Positions 31,486 through 42,009 of a DNA stretch of 64,000 nucleotides are shown here, in pieces (position 1 is the first letter of the stretch; every line of letters begins with the position of its first letter). Below the pieces are notes generated by a model, which was not told the origin of the DNA, did not search any database, and saw only the letters and a list, made by a program, of their open reading frames with translations. This DNA is from Dryomyza anilis (taxonomy: Eukaryota > Arthropoda > Insecta > Diptera > Dryomyzidae), in NCBI GenBank assembly GCA_951804985.1, contig OX638131.1, forward strand, positions 82,238,638 to 82,302,637, given 5' to 3'. The position numbers and the translations under genes are program-made.

Positions 31486-32062
31486 TCTGAGCTCTCGATT
31501 TCTTACGAGTATTTAGCCCAAGTAGCCCGCTAACCGAATACGCTCGAATGCCCGGGTAATACCCGGGTAGTTCAAATACTCGAGCTACCCGGGTAGTTCG
31601 ATAAACCCGGTTTTGTTCGTTCGTTGTTCGGACTATCCGAGTAGCTCGTTTGTTCGAAGAACCCGGGTAGCTTGTTCGTTCGTTTGTTTATTTGACGTTT
31701 GTTAATTTGATCGCTTCCTAAAAATTTATTCGGTCTTTTTATCACTTTCCGCCCACTTTTGCCTACCCAGTTTTGTCCACCCATATTTTTCCACCTACAT
31801 TTTTCCAACCACATCCGACCAACTCCCACATCAAGAAAACGTACGGAAGTCAAATTAACAAACGATAAAATGAACAAACGTCAATCGAACAAACGAACGA
31901 GCTACCCGGTTAGTTCGAACAAACGAGCTACTCGAATAGTTCGAACCACGAACGAACAAACTACCCGTGTAGCTCGAACATTTAATACCCGGGTTTTTCG
32001 AGTATTTGGGTAATACCGTGGTAGTTCGAACAAGCCGGGAACCCGAGTAATCAAGAGCTCTG
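31486..32062. mobile_element. Non-autonomous hAT-like element H2, 577 bp
   Basis: Tips CTGAGCTCTCGATT and, inverted, CAGAGCTCTTGATT. Perfect 8-bp duplication ATAAAAAT at 31478-31485 and 32063-32070. The arms (about 31500-31700 and 31850-32050) are inverted and packed with ACCCGGGTAG, CGAGCTACCCG and GTTCGAACAAACGAGC words. The centre (about 31700-31850) is a short non-repetitive spacer. The overlapping open frames read only the repeated words and are not genes. Confidence 0.82.
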
Positions 32063-32157
32063 ATAAAAATGCAGTAAAATTAATATATAGTACAGCATAA
32101 TATTTAAAAAAAATTACAGAATACAGTAAAACAAATTAATAAAAAAATTTTAAATAA

Positions 32158-32581
32158 AGGGCGGGCCACGCCTATTTTTAAAACATATACGCAGATTTTT
32201 GAAGGTAATATTTCATAGATTTCTTTCCAAAATTTGTCTATAAAAAAACCGGGAAAAATGTAAAAAAACATTATGTGGGCGGATCACGATCATTTTTAGA
32301 ACATATATTTTTAGATGAATTCAAGATGAATACAATTTGGCTCAATTTCGTACACAGATCCATTTTTTGGGCAATCAGTATCCTAATCAGTATTTACCAA
32401 GATACAATGGTTTCAGACCGACGGACAAACAGACAGACGGACATGGCTAAACGAACTCAGATAGTTATGCTGATCAAAAATATATATATATACTTTTCCA
32501 TACCGGATTCGCCTCCTAAGACGCGTTATAATATATGCACAAACTTAGTATACCCTGTGCCTTATAGGTGTACGGTATAAA
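32158..32581 (+). mobile_element. DINE-1-like element D5, diverged
   Basis: GACCGACGGACAAACAGACA with CATGGCTAAACGAACTCAGA, CTGATCAAAAATATATATAT, CTTTTCCATACCGGAT and the terminal GTATACCCTGTGCC...GTGTACGGTATAAAA hairpin correspond to the GTCY core and 3' end of D2/D4. The upstream half has no close match. An open frame across it is not a gene. Confidence 0.6.
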
Positions 32582-32829
32582 AAAGTAAGGAAAAATGGCG
32601 CAATAAACCAATAAACAAGGCACAACAATAGGCAAAATATGCAAACAAAATAATAAAACTTTAATAATATTTATTCAATTACATATTGTAAAATAGTTGA
32701 ATAAAATACACGTTCGACAAAAGTTGACGTAACTGTGTTTATAGATGTTTTAATATATAAATTGGAAATTTTGAAGTAAGTAAATTGTTATAGTTGATGT
32801 GATTAAGATAGTAAGTAGTATGTTAAGTT

Positions 32830-33104
32830 AATTTTTGGACACAATGGACCGATATTGGCAGTATCAGTCAACGTTGGTATATATGTAAGTAATCTAAATA
32901 AGTAGTTTCATTAAGCTGGATATTATAGTTTTCCTGAAATCGTGATTTCAACAGACTAAGGACGGACATTCGAACATCGCTGAATCGAATCAGGAGGTCA
33001 TAAATTTAAATAATATAATAGTTTGGCGCTAGAGTTCTGTGTACTATTCACAAATATATATACCAAACTGAATATACCCTTTCACTCTTTATGTAGGGTA
33101 TAAA
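32830..33104 (+). mobile_element. DINE-1-like element D6, diverged and interrupted
   Basis: CACAATGGACCGATATTGGC, GGTATATATGTAAGTAATCT, TGATTTCAACAGACTAAGGA and the end AATATACCCTTTCACTCTTT then ATGTAGGGTATAAAA match D2. The GACA microsatellite is nearly absent. A SINE 3' fragment (about 33010-33045) interrupts it. Confidence 0.6.
33010..33045 (-). mobile_element. SINE 3' fragment within D6
   Basis: AATATAATAGTTTGGCGCTA followed by GAGTTCTGTG is the inverted tail of the SINE family; about 35 bp remain. Confidence 0.55.
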
Positions 33105-33381
33105 ACACATTATATAAGCAATTTGAATAGCGAATATAATGACATTTTTCTCAGTGTTCCATTTTAAACGGTTTCACGGAATGTCAGCGGAGTTAGACTA
33201 CGATAGTACATTCAAATTACATTCAAATGAAATGTAAACATCAATATGATTACATGTAAATAACATGTTTTCACATTCAAATAAATATATTTTCGAAATA
33301 ACTTTAATTAATTATGTATTCATTCCGAACATAAATATGTATGAACGAAAACAAAAATATGTTTGGTTGTCATTATATTAA

Positions 33382-33668
33382 CGTTAGTGTGTTGGACTGC
33401 GAGCTGAAAGGTCCCCGGTTCAAGCCTGGACTGGGGCTAACAACATCTTTTCATAGAAACATATTTCTATACCGCGCTACCACTCGGCAGTAAATAGCAC
33501 ACCTACGAGAGTAAAACCTTGCCTATGAAAAGCTCTCACCCGCCGTTCGGATTCGGCAATAAACTGTAGGTCCCACCACTTTGAGGACAAATATAACGCG
33601 CACAGCTCAAAATGGTGAGAGAGCTCGGCCTAAGTTCTTATAGGACTGTAGAGCCAAACTATTATATT
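33382..33668 (+). mobile_element. tRNA-derived SINE, copy D (5' end truncated)
   Basis: Starts within box A (CGTTAGTGTGTTGGACTGCG), has box B GGTTCAAGCC and the whole body (CATATTTCTATACCGCGCTA, CGGATTCGGCAATAAACTGT, AGGTCCCACCACTTTGAGGA) and ends GCCAAACTATTATATTAT. Loss of the first 20 or so bases removes most of box A, so it is probably silent. Confidence 0.85.
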
Positions 33669-33669
33669 A

Positions 33670-35970
33670 TAAATACATTTGTCTGCATAAAGCTCCAAAG
33701 ATATATGAGATGCCTGCAAAATTATGTTTGGAAGATACTTTTCTTTTGCACAGTGATGATATGACACATCCCAAAGAACCTTCATTTTTAAAACGTTCAT
33801 GATGCTACCAAGCAAAAAATGAGCACGACTACTGAGTTCAAATATGAGATGCTGATGGATACGGTGGAGGTTAGAAAATGTCAGGTGATGCTGATACAAC
33901 TCCTTCTGAGTTCAAGTAGGGGTAGGTGGACGGCCTACGGTCGATTCGCAAGGGGTTCGATCAATTATAGGTCTGAATAGTGAGACGCCTTCGAAGGTAA
34001 TTCTTGTGTTCTAAATAAACTGTTTAAAGGAAAAATGATAAGCTCACGGGTGATTCAAGTGAATCATACATGAATCTGCAAATGTGCCCATCTCTAGTAG
34101 GACGGAAGCGAAATAACCTAAGCCAATTCCACTCAGGTTGATGAGTGTGAAGAAAGTGATTAAATTAAAAAAAAAATTGTAATATGTATAAAGATAATGA
34201 AAATATTGTAGAATTTCAAGAATACGAAAATGAGGATAAAAAAAATATAAATGGTGCAGTGTGAAATTAATAACATAAAAGTGAAAAAATACTGTGAAAA
34301 AAAAATCAAGAAAAGGTAACTAAAGATGCTGATATCTTTAAGCCAAGTCATTATGCAAATAACGCTGGCGGGCTTATAGACGCCACATTCTTAACATAAA
34401 AAAAACATATTTTTCAAGCCGCTTTAAATTGCTTTTATTGTCGTCGTCTCTTTTGTAAAGCTTTCTTTTGTTCTTCTTGTTGTTAACGAGCAGGTGATTA
34501 AAATCTGTGTGTTTTGTATTTTTTTAAGGCTTTACGCCATTTAAATGCCAACGGAAACGGAAAAGAAAAAGGAAACCGCTATTAAGTGTTGCCACTGTGT
34601 GTCATTATTTGGCGTTGCCCCCGTCAACACAAAAAACGGGTGGGTTGCCTTTTGACTGCCGCCTCAAGTGGTTATAAGACCTTCCTAAAAATTAACATAA
34701 TAATAATGACCATGATTTTTATTGTCACGAAACTTTTGTCATTTCAATTTGTTTGATACCATTATGGTTGCTCAAAGCATTCTTATTTAAGTCAACACTC
34801 CTTCGTCCTTCGTAATAGCTTCTTGTATTGCTTCCTTCTACTGTTTTGCTGCCATTATGCTGCTCACAGCAACTGCTTTGTGCGACGGAAGCATCAGTTA
34901 ATTAGCATTTTCAGTACAGCGCTCTCAATTATTTACAACACCCAGCAATCATTATTATCATCATCATAATTTGGGGCATAAAACAATTAACAATATTAAT
35001 AAAATTTACAACTTAATGCGCGTCGATCTGGCCACCTTTCTTTGTTGGTTACTAATTTAATCAGTGCTTTTTGTCTATTGGATGTAGTCGGAAAAGCGAC
35101 AACTTTTTGGAACACTTGGATGTTGTATTAATTATCCTCCCAGTTTAAGGGCAGATCTGATACTAAAAAAATGATGCATTGAAGTTTAGATAACTAGCAG
35201 CAATTTATAAATGTTAACCCAACATGTTAAGTAAATGTTTAATTCGGTCATCTAAGGAAATTTGATCCAAAAATAAATATAAATAAATTTCAAGATTCTA
35301 ATCTCATACTCAGGATTGCCTAAATGTTATATGTTGTCCTATGTATATTCTTAAAAAAATTGTGATCACGACTTCTATAAGCAATCACGACTTTTAAGTT
35401 GAAATTGTTTCAGTGTGTTAAATTGGTTAAGGTTAGTTTTATTTCCCATCGTTCCCTGATCAGAATACAATCCCAATAAACATTACACGCTTGCTGTAAG
35501 CTTTTTGTAATGTGAATTATGCTATGTTTTTTTTATAATAGGCTTTCGAAATGTTGAGAAAACTGCATAATAATTGTCGGATTAGCGAAATTGGAAATTG
35601 ATTGTAAGCTTACATTGAAAGCCTATGTGCAATATTGAATAGTAATCTATAAGCAATCATATTGTAAGCTAATTATAAAAGGTTTTGTAATATTTTTGTA
35701 AGCTTATTAAGAACTGTTTTATAAAGAGTATGCAGGATCCTTTACATAATAAACTATTAAAAATATAATTATGACCTATCTCATAATTGACTTATTAAAT
35801 AAAGTCAATTATGATAAACCTTCGTTCGATCTCGGAAATTTGATTCATCGAACGAATCAGATGATCCTAAGGATAGGCTTATGGAAGTATTATTTTTTTT
35901 TGTAAATAAGGAAAAAACATAACATCGACTTCATGCGGACTTTTCACATACTTTTGTCTTTGTTTCGGAT
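33670..35970. other. Low-repeat stretch, likely host intergenic or intronic DNA
   Basis: No element copies are recognised between about 33.7 and 35.1 kb apart from short A/T runs, and composition is more even (34440-35130). Around 35310-35425 a TTCTTAAAAAAATTGTGATC, CACGACTTTT, TTGAAATTGTTTCAG series resembles 46990-47045, a short repeat. Around 35490-35715 TGTAAGCT words recur in both orientations, perhaps a small MITE. No convincing coding frame. Confidence 0.4.
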
Positions 35971-35974
35971 TTTT

Positions 35975-36225
35975 TTATACCCTACACTAAGAATGAAAGG
36001 GTATTTGCAGATTCGTATGCCTTTTGTAACACCCAGAATGAAAAATATCCGGTATGGAAAAGTATATATATTCTTGATCCGCATGCCATCCTGAGTCGAT
36101 TTAGTGATATCCGTCTGTTTGTTGAAATCACTACTACTAAAAAAAATTAAAAGTTAGATCAATGAAACTAATAATTTGGATTACTTATATACCTACGCCG
36201 TATGTGCGAAAAAATTGGCGTGATA
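35975..36225 (-). mobile_element. DINE-1-like element D3, truncated by the copia relic
   Basis: TTTATACCCTACACTAAGAA, GAAAGGGTAT, GTAACACCCAGAATGAAAAA, CCGGTATGGAAAAGTATATA, TCCTGAGTCGATTTAGTGAT, CCGTCTGTTTGTTGAAATCA and ACCTACGCCGTATGTGCGAA match D1 in order. The alignment stops near 36225, where copia coding sequence starts. Confidence 0.7.
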
Positions 36226-36229
36226 TGGT

Positions 36230-38171
36230 TAGAAACCTTCTATTATGGATTTTCACATTTTTGGCTCAAAGTGTTTTGTACATATACCAACTGAAAAAAG
36301 TCGTAAACTCGATAATAAAGCTATTGAAATGATTATCCTTGGTTATGACAATAACTCAAAAGCATTTCGCTGCTATAATTCAGCCACGAAAAACGTTGTC
36401 ATAAGTCGAGATGTGAGATTTAGAGATTCTGATACTTATACGCTAAACAATGAACTTGAAACTTCAATTGATTTTAAAGTTTTACAGAATAACACCAGTA
36501 ATGTTTTAAAAGATTGATTGAGGAGGAGAATTTACATATCCAGGATGGAACAATCGAAAACGAAGCAAGTATAAATATTGAAGTTCTGGAGGAGAGAATT
36601 GAAAACGAAGAGAATCAAGGTAAAGGTATTCGTATATCAAACAGATCTACAAAGGCAGTTCCACCGAAGCGATTAATGTATGATTTATGTATCGCACAAT
36701 GTCCCGAACCTAGAACATATGACGAAGCTATTTCGAGTGATGAAAGAGAGCATTGGATGAGTGCGATGCAAGTAGAAATCGAAGCTCTAAAGTAAAATGA
36801 AACGTGGCAGTTAGTTGATTTGCCAGCAGGAAGATCGGCGATCGGAAGCAAGTGGGTTTTCAAGACTAAATCGAATGCATATGGCAGTTTTCATTACGTT
36901 GAAGTCTTTGCTCCGGTTATATTGTATACAACATTTAGAACACTGTTGTCCGTTGCTGCTCAACGAAAATTGAACGTGTATCATTTAGATGCAAAAACAG
37001 CTTTTCTGAATGGCAAGTTGGATGAAACCATTTATATGAAACAACCATTTGGGTTTAGTCATGGAAATGGTACAAAGGTCTGTTTATTAAAAAAAGTATA
37101 TACGGGTTAAAGCAAGCGGCTAGGTCTTGGAACAACGCCATTCATGATGTTTTTAGTAAAGCGGGTTTCAAACAAAGTTGTAATGATCAATGTTTATATT
37201 CAGGTAATATAAAAGAAAGTTTATGCTACATAATTATTTATGTTGATGACTTTGTATGTGCATGCTCGATAGACAATCAAATTGCAGAATTCGAAAGTGT
37301 TTGGCAAAAAAAAGTTTTGGCAAAACATTTTGGAATAAAAAATTTAGGAATTATAGAACACTATTTGGGTAAGTAGATTACAAGAGATGAGTATGGAAAT
37401 TTTGAACTTTGTCAATCAACATACATAATCAAACTGCAGCAGATTTTGGATTTCAAGATTTGAAACCAGCTAAGATACCAATGGAATTTAATTATGGAAA
37501 AACTGGAGTTTCTGAAAGTTTGTCTAATAATAAAAACCCATATCTATCTGTTAATTCAAGACCAGATATTTCATCAAGTGTTAGCATTTTGGCACAAAAG
37601 GTATCGGCACCAACAAGCGAAGATTGGTTACAATTGAAACGTGTAGTTAAATATCTCAAAGCAACAGCTAAAATGTAATTAAAATTAAGCAATATTAATT
37701 GTGAAGAACATGTATTAATTGAACACGCTGGTGCAACATGGGCTGATGATAGAATTGAACGGAAGTCGAATAGTGGAATATTCTTCTTAAATGGAAGTAC
37801 AATTAGTTCGTCATGTCACAAAAAAAATATCGTTGCATCATCGTCGTGTGAAGCGGAATACATTTCACTATCTAAAACAGCAAAAGAAGCAAAATGGTTA
37901 CGACAATTGTTACAAGATTTACAAGTTGAAACTGATTCACCCACTATTATATATGATGATAACCAAAGTTCTTTAAAACTAGCTAATGACAATCAGTTTT
38001 CATATAAAACAAAACACATTGATACAAAATATAAAATGGTAAAGGATCTTGTTCAAAAGGGGTAATAAATGCGAATACTGTCCAACTGAAGAAATTATAG
38101 CAGATATTCTAACGAAACCTTTACCGGCAACTAAACACAACTATCTGCGTGAAAAATGCAATCTTAGTTAA
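36230..38171 (+). pseudogene. Ty1/copia-type pol relic (integrase tail, RT, RNase H)
   Basis: Broken frames in order: FGSKCFVHIPTEKSRKLD with LGYDNNSKAFRCY (post-integrase domain), a linker, YDEAISSDEREHWMSAMQ, then RT with GSKWVFKTK, VEVFAPVILYTTFRTLL, YHLDAKTAFLNG, QAARSWNNAIH and the catalytic IIYVDDF (YVDD at about 37239-37250), then RNase H with ATWADD, SNSGIFFLNGSTISSS, SSCEAEYISLSKTAKEAKWL and KTKHIDTKYK, ending near NYLREKCNLS. Stops (for example about 36793, 37108, 37374) and frameshifts interrupt it. Gag, protease and integrase core are missing; the left edge joins D3 directly. Confidence 0.9.
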
Positions 38172-38329
38172 ACGAGGAGGAGTGTTGGATATTATATACG
38201 TTCAACGAAGTACTTTAAATACTTATACTGTATTTAATAATTATAAATTAATTATTGTTTTTTTGTTTTTGAAATCAAACTGAAAAATAAATTTTGTTCA
38301 TTCGTTTTGTGAATTGTTCTTAAATAAGC
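38172..38329 (+). mobile_element. Polypurine tract and 3' LTR of the copia relic
   Basis: GAGGAGGAG (38174-38182) precedes TGTTGGATATTATATACG, the typical copia polypurine tract and TGTTG start. AATAAA at about 38286 would be the poly(A) signal. The right edge is inferred from resumption of a LINE coding trace near 38330. With no 5' LTR in the window the length (about 150 bp) is provisional. Confidence 0.6.
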
Positions 38330-38330
38330 T

Positions 38331-38545
38331 CACTGTTTAAGTCATTATCACACATACTCCATCTACAGGTAAATGTAGACATTTCTACCCGATTCACAAC
38401 AGGCACATCAATATCACTCACACCTCTAGGCCCATCAAACGTAAAGAACTCACTAGGTTTATTTACAAAAAATAAAGAATTAAACAACGTTTCATACATC
38501 TGAAAGTAACATCTTTTCCGTAGACATCGCATTTCATAAGCCGTA
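38331..38545 (-). pseudogene. LINE endonuclease fragment (R1/Jockey-type order)
   Basis: The minus-strand frame gives FNSLFFVNKPSEFFTFDGPR, then GVSDIDVPVVNRVEM and WSMCDNDLNSE. This resembles the end of APE-type LINE endonucleases, where a T/SFxGPxG-S-IDVT block is followed by W...DxxxSDHN. The catalytic SDH would fall exactly where the copia LTR begins, so the LTR truncates it. Too short for clade assignment. Confidence 0.5.
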
Positions 38546-38776
38546 AGAATCTTCTACTTGAAAAGGTTTTTTTTTTCATTTATTGCATTCATTCTTAATA
38601 ATAATAGAAACAATATTTAATAATTTAATATAATAATTCATCCTAAGGATATTCATGTAACTTGTTAAGTCGTGCTAATTAAAAAAAATGTAAGAATCGA
38701 AACTGGAAATTATCCTAATCAAATAATAGACCAAATTTTACGAGAAATTTAAGCTTTTTTTTTAAGTACACCAAGT

Positions 38777-39560
38777 AGAGATGGGCGCGTACCAGTTTTT
38801 GATGGCACGACGGACACGCACGGGCGGACGATAGGTGACACGCACGAGCCCGAGCCCGATGAGTAAATTTACAGGCACGCACGAGAAGCACGATAAAACA
38901 CGGAATTTTAAAAGACACGAAGAAACACGGAAAAACACTACAAAACACGGAAAAACACGACAAAACACGAAAAAAGCACGGAAAACATGAAAAAGCAAGC
39001 GAAACGTGAAAAATAATACCGAAACCGTTTAAATTTTTGGAACCAGAATCGTTATTCAAAATGTGTTGAACCGGAACTGGAATCGGAAAATATATATTTT
39101 TTGGTTGGAATCGGTAACGCTATTTTAAAAATATCGGAACCAGAACCGAAACAGATATTAGTCCCTGTCAGGGAACGCAAAGAACCGCAATCGGAACCGT
39201 TTTAAAAATGTATGGAATCGGAATAGGAACCCATTAAATTTGTTGGTTGAAACCGGAATCGGAATCACAATTTTAAAATTCTTGGAACCCGAACCGGAAC
39301 CACAGGTTTTAGTCCCTGTAATAAATAATTCAAAAATTAAGTTTGATACTGTTTTATTCTCTTAAATCCATAAGTAAAACTAAAACAACAAATTTTTAAG
39401 AAAAGCTGAAAATAATAGTTTTTTTAAATTGTGGTAGAAACTATAAAAAAATCTTTAATAGGCGCGTGCCTGATTTTAGAGGCACGGACACGCACGGGCA
39501 CGACAGCAACTAGCACGCACGACAGCAACTTTGCACGCGCGAACTCAGATTTTCGAAAAT
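38777..39560. mobile_element. GCACG/GGAACCG-rich hAT-like element, copy 1
   Basis: Starts AGAGATGGGCGCG, followed by GCACGCACGAGAAGCACGAT and a run of AAACACGG words, then GGAACCAGAATCG and ACCGGAACTGGAATCGG words (39030-39310), then a second GCACGGGCACGACAGCAACT block. Relatives are at 44.9-46.2 and 58.3-58.8 kb. Within it, 39172-39312 starts CAGGGAACGCAAAG and ends inverted TAGTCCCTG, perhaps a separate nested unit. The right end is truncated. TAGAGATGGGC-type tips suggest hAT, but no duplication was found here. Confidence 0.5.
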
Positions 39561-39789
39561 CACAAACATACAAAAATGCTTCACTGGGTTGGTACTAGTA
39601 ACAACTAGTCAGGATCAGTGAATCAGGTGGTGTCAAATCTGAGTTGCACTCAAACTGCTCAGACGTCACTCACTCAATCTATGCGAAAAACTGAGACAAC
39701 GGAAACAACAAACAACGACATATGGTCTAACATTAAAGTTAAATCATATATGAATAAACCATAACAGCACTGAATATAGAATCTAGAGC

Positions 39790-40640
39790 AACAGGTGTAC
39801 GATCCTAAACTACATTCAAAAATCCTCACAACGGGTCGTGTATATCTCATACCAAGACATCTCATGGCAAGACACCTCATACTTGATAACACGGCGTCAA
39901 TTACCAATGGACATCTGATACCAAGACAATTCATGCGGAGACATCGCATACCAAGATACTTTGTACAAAGACATCTTATACCAAGAAACTTCATACAAAG
40001 ACATCTTATACCAATACAACTAATACTAAGACATCTCATACCAAGACATCTCATACCAAAACACTTCATACCAATGGACATCTCATACTAACGAACATCT
40101 CATACTAAGACTTCTCATACTAAGACATCTTATACAAAGACAACTCATACCAAGGCATCTCATACCAAGGCATCATACCAAGGCATTTCATACTAAGGCA
40201 TCTCATACCAAGGCATCTCATACCAAGGCATCTCATACCAAAACACACATACCAATATACATCTCATACTAACGAACATATCATACCAAGACAACTCATA
40301 CAAAGACATCTCATACAAAGACATCTCATACCAAGAAATTTTATACAATGACATTTCATACCAATACATCTAACACTAAGACATCTCATACCAAGACATC
40401 TCATACCAAAACACTTCATACCAATAGACATCTCATACCAAGAAACTTTATACAAAAACATCTCATACCAATACATCTAATACTAAGACATCTCATACCA
40501 AGACATATCATATCAAAACACTTCATATCAATGGACATATCATACTAACGAACATCTCTCTCATACGAAGAAAACTGATAATCAGACATCTCATAAAAAG
40601 CCAACTCATACCTAGGCATCACATAATACCAAGACATCTT
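39790..40640. repeat. 15-bp minisatellite, unit CATACCAAGACATCT
   Basis: About 850 bp of degenerate tandem units such as CTCATACCAAGACAT and TTCATACCAATGGAC; the period is mostly 15, so both strands stay open as pentapeptide-like repeats (for example MRCLG on the minus strand). A higher-order repeat is visible: the passage ATGGACATCTCATACTAACG recurs about 180-470 bp apart. The translated frames are artefacts of the period. Confidence 0.85.
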
Positions 40641-40644
40641 ATAT

Positions 40645-41300
40645 CAGCCGGTGTAATAATGCAATGAAAATGTGCTTCATATAGCATAATTTAATTAATA
40701 CAATGATGCTATATGAAGCATATTTGGTATTAAAAATTTAAAAAACATTCAAAAGAAAACCAAAAAAAAGTATTATTGTACTAAAACTTTAACATATTTT
40801 TAAAGTTATCTCTGTAAAAATTGGTTGTTTCAACAAGCTGCTAATTTAAAAATAAATTAAAATGTTAAATTACAACAGTCTTAAAAATACTAATATATGG
40901 CACTACTCAGCACGATTTTCCGATTTTCTATATAAATAGAATGTGCTGATTTTTACTACGCACTCAGTTAATTTCCTATTACATAACGCTTATAAAGAAG
41001 GCTATAGAACTTTTAGGCGCAAAAATACATTACTTCACACAACTAGTTTTCCAAAACAAAAAAAATCTTAATGCAACTTTTCATTTTATTGTCAAGATTA
41101 TTTTTTAATATACGGAAAAAGAAAGAATTATGGTTATCAAGAGCATAGTCCAAATTATTGATAAAAATAAAGCTTTTTCTACATGATATATAAATAAATA
41201 TGCATTAGATTTGAAAACTAACTTCATATATAAAGTATCATTTTTTTTTTTTTCAGTTTTTTCAAAAGAAAACAGCTTTGTCGAGAAATAAAAATGTATT
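40645..41300. other. AT-rich stretch without a recognised feature
   Basis: Around 40670-40722 ATGCTTCATATAGCA occurs inverted to TGCTATATGAAGCATA, a 15-bp hairpin pair separated by about 25 bases. Nothing else is recognised. Confidence 0.45.
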
Positions 41301-41307
41301 TTTAATA

Positions 41308-41430
41308 TATGCTCAGTGTTCTCATTCTACTCCGATCGGAGTAGATCTACTCCATTTCATTTGTATTTTTAAAATCTACTCCTTTCTCATAATGTTTTGC
41401 TCTCTTTTACTGAAATCTACTCCCTTTGCA
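41308..41430. repeat. TCTACTCC motif cluster at a possible hAT-like end
   Basis: CAGTGTTCTCATTCTACTCC is followed by GATCGGAGTAGATCTACTCC and further ATCTACTCC words at about 41380 and 41420. A CAGTGTT-type start plus repeats of one 8-bp word matches the style of other hAT-like termini here. No partner end was found. Confidence 0.45.
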
Positions 41431-41879
41431 AAAATTGCTTACTTTTTTTATTTGATGAGAAAAATTTCTTAGAACCCTAAATAAAATATCAATATAATAA
41501 TTTTCCTAATAACTATGATCGGTTATCTGAATGAATGTATTTTTTTTTTGATCTAGTGATTAAATTGTAGAAGTTATAATTTAATATAAGTTTGTATTTA
41601 CTTTTCTAAGTAAAATTTTGAAAATAACATATATTTCATTGGCTGTTCCAGATACACCCCAACTCTAGGCCAAACCATCAGTATTACAGAAAATCAAAAT
41701 TATAGAAAATTCATAGAATCAGGAATTAATAAAAATTTTAATATTGACATATCTATTAATTTATATAACATTTATAATGCATATTTCTACTTCCTTAACA
41801 TCAAATTCAGTCGTTTATTCAATGAATGAATTCATCAATATGATGAATCCAGGTAGTTCGTGAAATTTTTGGTAACATT

Positions 41880-42005
41880 TTTTGTGTGTGTGCAATGTGT
41901 CTGTCTGGCTGTTGTCATGCTATTTATACAGGGTAGCATAGAAAACTGAAATATATTTATATTTTTGTTATATACAAATATATGTACATTTTATAGAATC
42001 CTTTA
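41880..42005 (+). repeat. Repeat X, short fragment
   Basis: GTGTCTGTCTGGCTGTTGTC, ATACAGGGTAGCATAGAAAA and TGTACATTTTATAGAAT match parts of copies 2 and 3. Confidence 0.45.
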
Positions 42006-42009
42006 CATT

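Noticed and set aside
31572..32013. Opposing 84- and 101-codon frames rich in NKR words
   Set aside because: They translate the repeated CGAACAAACGAG words of hAT-like H2.
38715..39059. 114-codon minus-strand frame with many Cys and Phe
   Set aside because: It reads the AAACACGG words of the GCACG-rich element; the same pattern occurs at 58231-58716.
39674..40548. Frames rich in MRCLG or IPRHL repeats on both strands
   Set aside because: Artefacts of the 15-bp minisatellite.
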